From contig CAXKVV010000338.1 of the NCBI GenBank assembly GCA_964058805.1, positions 1-64,000 of the forward strand: 64,000 bases of DNA, written 5' to 3'. The position numbers and the translations under genes were made by a program. The first letter of the stretch is position 1; every line of letters starts with the position of its first letter. Positions 57,613 through 64,000 of the stretch are shown in pieces. The DNA comes from Schoenoplectus triqueter (lineage: Eukaryota > Streptophyta > Magnoliopsida > Poales > Cyperaceae). The notes under the pieces were generated by a model that ran no database searches, was not told where the DNA came from, and worked only from the letters and a program-made list of their open reading frames with translations.

Positions 57613-60171
57613 GTCTCGATACCCTCCTGAATATTTGTGATAAATTGGCGCCGAGCTTTTTAATTCAACTTCTGATTAGTTATCTTAATACACAATTATA
57701 ATATGCGAATGTCCGAAATTCACCTACATAAATGTAGTATAATATTTAAAATATTTATGTTATATGAAGTTTAAACTTGCAGAATTTTATTAATTATTTT
57801 AGAAGCAATATAAACTTAATTAATTAAACACAATAAACATAAATTTGCTATTTTACTTTTATTTTTATTTTATTTTAAAGTTTGATTTTATTTTATGAAC
57901 GTATGTAGCTACATGAATAATTAAAATTGATTCAACATTTTTTATGTTTTTATCTGCATGATGTTTTGCAATCAAATTTAAATTAATAAATGTTTTTTAC
58001 TTCACAACTTTTATCACTTTTTATTTAAATGGACAATAATTTTCAATTTAAGTTATTTATGTTACTATGTCTTTCTTGTAAATATAACATAGTTATTATG
58101 AATTATTTTATTAAGTTTCTATTATTTTTAAAATAGCTAGTAACTTCAGAGACTAAATCTGCGTAGAACATAAATATTTTATATATATTACTGTATGTTT
58201 ATAAGTGTGTTTTGTTCATAAATTATAATTAAATGTTAAATAAGAAATTAACAGTTGGGGTTCATGTGACACATTTGTCAAATGTTGCATAGTTCAGTGT
58301 TTGATCGAATTAACAAGTCGATAGTTTGGAGGGTTATTGGGACATTACGCATTTTAATTATCTATCCACAATGTCTTCTGTTGCGAAGAGAAATAAATGC
58401 TATATGAGATCAAATAGTCCATTCCAAGCAGTGTTAGTAAGAAAATGCATTTCGTCTATATCACTACACGTCTGCATTTATTCAGTTGGTTCTTCATCTA
58501 AGTTTGAATTTCCAATTTTCTTTTGTTGTGCGGGCATCGACTTTCTCGTAATATTTTTTGTTTTTGTTATGCTCTTATTTTCTCTTTTTCTATTTGTAGC
58601 TCTTCCTTTTTTTTTTGTCTATTTCTGCTCTTTATATCTCAGCTGTTCATACACTTGTTGTAAAGTTGGGCCTACCACCTCACACAGCAACAAGAAATTT
58701 GTGGAGATGTGATGTTTTTTTTTGTCAATATATTTTGTCCGTGAGAAAATGTTCCAATGAACCAGAAAATTATAACAAAACATGATTCATCCAATTAACT
58801 AAAATATATACATGTAAGACACAAAAATTTTATTCTAGAACAATAAAAATGATAAAGAAATTTTCCATCATTATCTTTAATTTTGCATCTGGTAGCACCT
58901 TGTTGATTTATCTTTTTATTTGAATTTTTTCAAATCGGTCCTGTTGGAACTAGAAGGACGAGCCTTGATATTTGTTATTTATTTAATATTTAAAACCATA
59001 GAGCATGGACTAAAGTTTTCTAGTGGCGTAGAATTTGCAGGTCCCTTGATAAAGTCGTTGAAGTTGATGAGGCCTACATTTCTTCAATTTAGCGCCAATG
59101 TTTTATTCCCTCTGATAAAAATGATTTCTTTTGCTCCTTTTTCACTCCTAATTAAAAAGAATAAATACATGATTATTTAAGAAAGATCTACCAAACCAAA
59201 AATTGCTAAGTAAATATATATTAAATCAAAAAACAAAAATCAAAACTAGAGAGAAATTTATCCCGAGTTGCCATCAATATCAAGAATGATTAAAAATGTA
59301 CTATTGTTTATACGAAATTGAACATCGTAAGTAGAAGACAAGCAAGGACGATACAAATTAAAACAACTAATATCACTCATCAAGAATAAATATCTTTAAA
59401 TTAATGCCATACCACCATGGAGAGTCTTTGATGATAACATGGTCTTGCAGCGGATTTATATTTGTTCTTAACTTCCTTCATTAGTTTCAAACGATGGTTG
59501 TCAAGTATCCAACTTTATGAAAAATGACAATGTGTGATAGTTCAAGTAGACTATAATACGACGAGTAAATTCTGCAGAGCCACTGTGAACTATTCGACCC
59601 ATTTTCTTCAAGTTAAACTTTTTGCACGATGCGTTACACATTGTGTTGCTAAAAATCTCAAAGGCAATAATCAGAGACTTTTTTTGCTCTTTCATGTTTT
59701 GACAACTCTACATTATTCAGCAGTTAGTTGGCGTCACATCATAGTACCTAACCTATTGCATACCTTGTTACCTACCAATGTTTAAGTTAAAACTTATTTT
59801 TTTGATGAAATTTAAGTTAGAGCTTGAAAAAAAAAAGAAGTATGATGTGGGGGGATAGACTATGTCTACATTAGTGTATTCATAAGGGGTGGGGCGGAGA
59901 GGATCGGATTGGTTCAAACTCAGATGGTCCAACGGGTTGGACGATTACGGGTTAGATGGTCTAACATATCAGCTTGATTGGTTTGGACATATTTATTTTT
60001 GAAGGACTAATTGCAACACTTTGTAGGATCATAAGTTGGTCGGGCCAACGTATCAGATCAAGTTAAGGGGGGTTAAGTCAATCCAACTGGTTCGGTGATT
60101 TTTTTTTCAATTTTGTAAAACTTCAAAATAATTTAAATAATTCAAAATAAATTCCAAAAAAAAATGATGTC
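57613..60171. other. Intergenic, AT-rich, no supported gene
   Basis: Open frames at 58371-58712 (Phe/Leu-rich, one hydrophobic stretch) and 58920-59180 lack recognisable domains and look like chance. A patch at 59880-60090 has repeated GGTCCAACGGGTTGGAC / GGTCGGGCCAAC-type phrases similar in style to CGGGTC-rich MITE arms, but no termini were found. Confidence 0.45.
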
Positions 60172-60421
60172 TGTTATAAAATAAAGATAGAAGACAAAAG
60201 TTGTGAGATAATTTATTTCTATATTATCTCTTCTGGAGATGTACAACAATCAACAACATACAAGTCTATATTCATAGGCTAGAGAAACATCATGTAATAA
60301 AATAGAAAGTCAATACAAAATTAAATCCAGAATAAAAGAGGAGGTAAAGGGAATGAAAAACATCTATAGTTATGAAAGTAGGCGGAGGAGGTGAAATATC
60401 TATCATTAATATTTTATAACA
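60172..60421 (-). repeat. 3' LTR of the copia element, 250 bp
   Basis: On the + strand it begins TGTTATAAAATA and ends TATTTTATAACA, a perfect 12-bp inverted terminal repeat with TG...CA ends. The polypurine tract abuts it at 60422-60431. The outer flank is ATGTC; its partner duplication is outside the window. Confidence 0.92.
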
Positions 60422-60431
60422 CTCCCCCTTA
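60422..60431 (-). promoter_or_regulatory. Polypurine tract of the copia element
   Basis: On the - strand AAGGGGGAG immediately precedes the TG of the LTR. In copia elements this RNase H-resistant primer starts plus-strand DNA synthesis. Confidence 0.88.
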
Positions 60432-60659
60432 GATGTTTCGTCTTATATTATACACTATTAATATTGTACTACTGGACAATATTAATTTTTGGTACTTCAG
60501 GACCAACTTGATTTAACTGATACTTCTGGATCAGTTTTGTTGCCTCATTAAAAACTTTACTAAGAAAATCAACGGGATAAAACTTAGTGAAGAGAAAAAG
60601 AGTGCAACGTTTATAATATCCCCTCATTTTAATGTACATCTTTTAAGCGGCGAATGTCA

Positions 60660-61195
60660 ATCTTATGTCAAAGCTGTCCAAAAATATTTCTTGGCAATGA
60701 TTTTGTGAATAAGTTCGTCAAATTATTGCTTGATTTGATTTGACAAACATTTATCAAATCATTTTTCTGTAAATCATGTGTTGAGAAAAACTTCGGCGAG
60801 ATGTGCTTGGTTCTGTCACATTTGATATATCTTTTTTTATTTGAGCAATGCATGCAGCATTATCTCTGTATATCACCGTCAGGTTTTCTATGACTGACCG
60901 CATTAATCTTGGATGTGTTGGATCATTGATCTTAACCATACACATTCTCACCAAGCATCATAAAGAGCAATTAATTTGGCATGATTTGATGATGTTGCTG
61001 TCAATGTTTGCTTTGTCGATCATCATGAAATTGCACTGCCACCATATATAAACACATATCTGAATTATGACCGAGCTTTATGCAGATCTGATAAATATCA
61101 TGCATCTGCATATCCAACTAGTTTGGACATTATATTTTTTTCGATAAAATAGTCTCATATCATGTGTCCCACAAAGGTAACGTAATACATATTTG
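60660..61195 (-). pseudogene. Copia RNase H domain (broken)
   Basis: Read leftward: LVGYADA, a stop, YLSDLHKARS, YVFIYGGSAIS, two adjacent stops, STKQTLTATSSNHAKLIALY, then VIYRDNAACIAQIKK and CDRTKHISPKFFSTHDLQK, LTNLFTKSLP. This is the family pattern GYADAGYLSDPH...GGTAISWRSTKQ...SSNHAEIIAL...EDNAACIAQ...DRTKHISPKFF...NLADLFTKSLP. Three TGA codons stand where Gly, Trp and Arg are expected. Each can be explained by a single base change (two by G-to-A or C-to-T transition), typical of decay of methylated plant DNA. Confidence 0.9.
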
Positions 61196-61203
61196 ATTTT
61201 GTT

Positions 61204-62254
61204 CTAATGTCGACGTGTTGGATTAGAACTATATCTTGCTACTATATTTACAGAAAAAGTAATATCAGATATCGTATTATTAGTAAGATACATCAGAGCC
61301 CCAATTGCACCTAAGTATGGTATTTCATGACCAATAATTTTTTCATTATTTTTTTGGAGCCGGTAAGGATCATTCTTCGCATCAAGTGATCGAACAATCA
61401 TTGGTGTACTTAGAGGATGAGCTTTGTCCATATTAAAACATTTCAACATCTTTAAATTTAGTTTGATTGATGGACAAAGATATCATTATGTAAATGTTCG
61501 ATCTGTAGGTCGAGACACAACTTTGTTACACCAAGATCTTTCATTTTAAATTTATTTTTTAATAATTTTACAATCTTTTCGATCTATTCAGGAGACCCAA
61601 TGATATTCAGGTCATCAACATATATTATAATAATTATAAAACTTGAGAATGATCATTTAATAAAAACACATGAACTAATTATATTAGATTTATATCATTC
61701 TTTTATGAGATATTCACTGAGTCGATTATACCACATTCGATCCGACTGTTTTAGTCCATACAATGATCGTTTTAACTTTATATAATATATTTCTCAAGGT
61801 TTTGATTTAAATGATTCAGACATTTTTAATCCTTCAAAGATTTTCATATAGATATCATTATCGAGTGATCCATACAAATAAGTTGTGACAACATCCATGA
61901 GACACATTTGAAGGTTCTCAGTGATTGTGAGACTGATTAAAATTGAAGGGTTATTGCATCCACTACAGGTGAATACGTTTCTTTATAATAAACTCCTAGT
62001 ATTTGTGTAAAATCTTGTGCCACCAGGTTTGCTTTATATCTCACAATCTCATTTTTCTCATTTCTTTTTATTGTAAATACCCACTTGTAACCTACAGGAT
62101 TAAAATTTTTAGGTGTTAGGACTGCATGTCCAAAAATATTTCGCTTTTCAAACGAATCTAATTCAACCTTCAGGGTATTTTTCCATTTTGGCCAATCATT
62201 TCTGTGTAAACACTCTTCTGAAGTTTTTGGCACATAATCTTCCTCATTTATCAT
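61204..62254 (-). pseudogene. Copia reverse transcriptase domain (broken)
   Basis: The N-terminal part is open (62254-61937): WPKWKNTLKVELDSFEKRNI, then GYKWVFTIKRNEKNEIVRYK and YSPVVDAITLQF. Further on are YLYGSLDNDIYMKI, KLKRSLYGLKQS, MWYNRLSEYL, and the catalytic IYVDDLNIIGSPE near 61580-61620, aspartates intact. Then KMKDLGVTKLCLDLQIEH and, in a separate frame (61449-61204), MLKCFNMDKAHPLSTPM through YLGAIGALMYLTNNTISDIT. Several stops and frameshifts separate the pieces. In intact elements it copies genomic RNA into DNA inside the particle. Confidence 0.93.
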
Positions 62255-62769
62255 TTCAATTGTTATAGCATATGCAAAAAATTTATCAATACGAATTTTA
62301 TTTTGGTTCCATATTATACAATTCTGTATATAATTTATTGAGATCTCATAATCATTCGATACCTCAGTTTCTTCAGGAACTTTATGAATGACCTCATCTG
62401 GGGTTCTACTTTCAATCTCTTCTGAGATTTTACTGACAATCTCTTCTGGATTTTATCAGTAACTTATGCCGGAGTTACACTAACTGCATTATTCTGCTAT
62501 TTCCTTTTTCGTGAAATTTTATCTTTGGAACCGATTGGTCTTTCACGTTTTCTTTGTACAGTAACCTCTGTTGGGGTTATATCAATTCGAGCATGCGTAT
62601 TTAAAGCTGATATATGTGATTTAGTCACTCTTTTTGTATTTATAAATGCATCTGGTAACTTATTTGCTATTCTTTATAAATGTATAATCTTTCAAATTTT
62701 CAGTTCACATTGACCACTCCGGGGATCAAGATAAGATATTGATGGTGCATTTTAAGTTACTTAGTTTTT

Positions 62770-63530
62770 TAGCTTTTCTTTTTCTCCCCCTAAGATTAGG
62801 AATATTGTGTCATCAAATTGACAATCAGCAAAATGAGCTGTAAAAATATCTCCAGTTCATGGTTCTAAATATTTAATAATTGATGGAGAGTGGAAATCAA
62901 TATAAATTCTCAATCTTCTTTTTGGTCCCATTTTTGTGCGTTGTGGAGGAGAAATTGGAACATACACAACACAACTAAAAATTTTAAGATGAGACAAGTT
63001 TGGTTCTCTTCCAGAGTCCAATTGTAATGGAGAAAATTTATGAGATGCAATTGGTCTTAATCTAATAAGTGCAACAATATGTCATATGGTATGTCCTCAT
63101 GTAGAAGATAGTAGATTATATTTTATATGTAATGGTCTAGCAATCAGTTATAATCTTTTAATTAATGATTAAGCTAAATCATTTTGTGTACGTACATGAG
63201 CAACTGGATGTTCTTCCTTAATCCCAATTGACATATAATAATCATTAAAATACGAGGATGTTAACTCTCCTGCACTATCAAGCCATATACTCTTAATTTG
63301 GTAATCCGAAAAAAATGTTCTTAATTGGATTATTTATGCTAATAGCCTAGCAAATGTAATATTTTTTTTGTAGCTAATAGATAAATATATGACCATCGAG
63401 TTGATGTATCAATTAAAACTATAAAAATATCTAAATTGTCCACATGGAAGAGAAATAGACCCACAAATATATCCTTGAATTCTCTCTAAAAATAAAAGAG
63501 ATTCATTTTTAATTTTATTTTTAGATGGCC
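62770..63530 (-). pseudogene. Copia integrase domain (broken)
   Basis: Readable pieces: IKSIWLDSAGELTSSYFNDY and MSIGIKEEHPVAHVRTQNDL (catalytic-core region), then LLSSTWGHTIWHIVALIRLR, ISHLK-type text, SCVVYVPISPPQRTKMGPKR, and HSPSIIKYLEPWTGDIF. The pattern is that of plant copia integrase (VEHPVAHVHTQNGLAESLIKRLQLIARPL...YVPIAPPQRTKMGPQRRLGIYVG). Stops in place of Glu in the LAESLIK motif and frameshifts show it is dead. Confidence 0.88.
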
Positions 63531-63536
63531 TAATTA

Positions 63537-63785
63537 TCAATTTTCCAAGAGACATGTTGCACGTGATAAATCTTTTGATAATATAATCTTTACGTCCATT
63601 AGGGGATGCCCATTTGCACTTTTAATTATTATCCTCATCATAATGTTATCTGGATGACCTAATTTCTCATGCAACCGAGTAAACATTTTTGTTTCATTTA
63701 ACTTCTGGTTACTGATCATATTTGATTCTATTGAACTTATGTTCGTACAATATAGTCCAGATGATAAAGCTTTCAGCTTTTCCAA
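63537..63785 (-). pseudogene. Copia gag-pre-integrase domain
   Basis: Open segment with TKMFTRLHEKLGHPDNIMMR and IIIKSANGHPL. LHExLGHPGxxMMRxII...GHPL is the zinc-binding HHCC-type region in front of copia integrases. The frame closes at about 63537. Confidence 0.9.
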
Positions 63786-63789
63786 TATA

Positions 63790-64000
63790 TTTTTTGGTCG
63801 TACTTTATCATTGTAATTTGAAGATATTCAATATTATTTTCAGTCATGGTTTCGATATTATAACCATTACGCCGAATATCTATAAAACTTAGTTAATTTC
63901 TTCTGAATTTACTAGAGTATAATGCGTCATTTATAATTAATTTTGTTTCTTCAGGTAATAAAATATAAGTTCTTCCAGATCCTTCAATTAAGTTACAAAT
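63790..64000 (-). pseudogene. Copia protease-end/gag-pre-integrase linker, window edge
   Basis: Reading from the window edge: LIEGSGRTYILLPEETKLII then NDALYSSKFRRN. This matches the segment that follows the aspartic protease in plant copia polyproteins (ALYSPxxxRNLLSF). It continues past 64000. Confidence 0.8.

Larger units (their letters stand above)
60172..64000 (-). mobile_element. Copia-type LTR retrotransposon, 3' part, continuing past the window
   Basis: From right to left (transcription direction) the element shows protease/gag-side sequence, gag-pre-integrase, integrase, reverse transcriptase, RNase H, polypurine tract and 3' LTR. Integrase before reverse transcriptase defines the Ty1/copia order. 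Domains are easily readable but interrupted by stops and frameshifts, so the copy is defective. The primer-binding site and 5' LTR would lie beyond 64000, so age from LTR divergence cannot be judged here. Confidence 0.95.

Noticed and set aside
58326..58712. 128-codon open frame with a hydrophobic stretch
   Set aside because: Starts at TTG (first ATG is further in), Phe/Leu-rich from T-runs, no recognisable domain or splice context.

Overview
This window is nuclear DNA of a flowering plant. The evidence is strongly AT-rich, intron-like sequence, degraded plant-type L1 and RTE LINEs, a copia LTR retrotransposon, many small MITEs, and exon fragments of plant housekeeping genes: vacuolar H+-pyrophosphatase, plant TCP11-like protein, SCAMP, and an RS-rich splicing-factor-like segment. 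The species cannot be fixed from the sequence. I see no complete intact protein-coding gene, tRNA, rRNA, CRISPR array or organelle insertion.

Layout. 1-18 kb is gene-empty and rich in MITEs. It holds three copies of a Harbinger/Tourist-like family whose interior is filled with ATA/ATC microsatellite (two of them abut at a shared TTA), a related 446-bp element, two non-autonomous hAT elements with perfect 8-bp target duplications (8865-9260 and 9779-10205), a degenerate AT-rich tandem array near 12.5-13 kb, and a fold-back MITE at 17.7-18.0 kb. 19-28 kb is T-rich on the + strand, as plant introns of a + transcript are, with a few plausible but unidentified short exons. It ends in an array of about eight GGCC...TGGGCC units (28064-28410). 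28.4-31.9 kb is A-rich (possible - strand remnant) and contains a 5'-truncated RTE LINE with a clear 11-bp target duplication.

32-44.4 kb is a LINE graveyard. It has at least four broken copies of one plant L1 family (two +, two -) interleaved with RTE LINEs, the longest RTE running from 41.46 to 44.44 kb with endonuclease and reverse transcriptase motifs still readable.

44.9-53.5 kb is the most interesting part. Exon fragments of at least four unrelated genes (SCAMP, TCP11-like, an RS-domain protein, V-type H+-PPase) lie together, all on the - strand, many still bounded by GT/AG splice sites but carrying frameshifts and stops. TCP11 pieces occur twice. In the second copy one exon is fused in mid-exon, out of frame, to a V-PPase exon. 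A promoter-like first exon with TATA and telo-box motifs sits at the upstream (right-hand) end. The pattern resembles gene-fragment capture by a Helitron or Pack-type transposon, but I did not find its termini. Inside the same stretch are a 1.27-kb fold-back/palindrome array (50994-52260) interrupted by a solo-LTR-like insert, and several local tandem duplications.

54.9-56.4 kb is the best-preserved copy of the ATA-filled MITE family. 56.4-60.2 kb is AT-rich without recognisable genes. From 60172 to the window end lies the 3' part of a - strand copia element: a 250-bp LTR with 12-bp inverted ends, polypurine tract, RNase H, reverse transcriptase, integrase and gag-pre-integrase, with several stop codons. 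It continues beyond the window.

Nearly all recognisable coding sequence is therefore transposon-derived or pseudogenic. Exon identities come from recognising protein motifs by eye; no database search was done.
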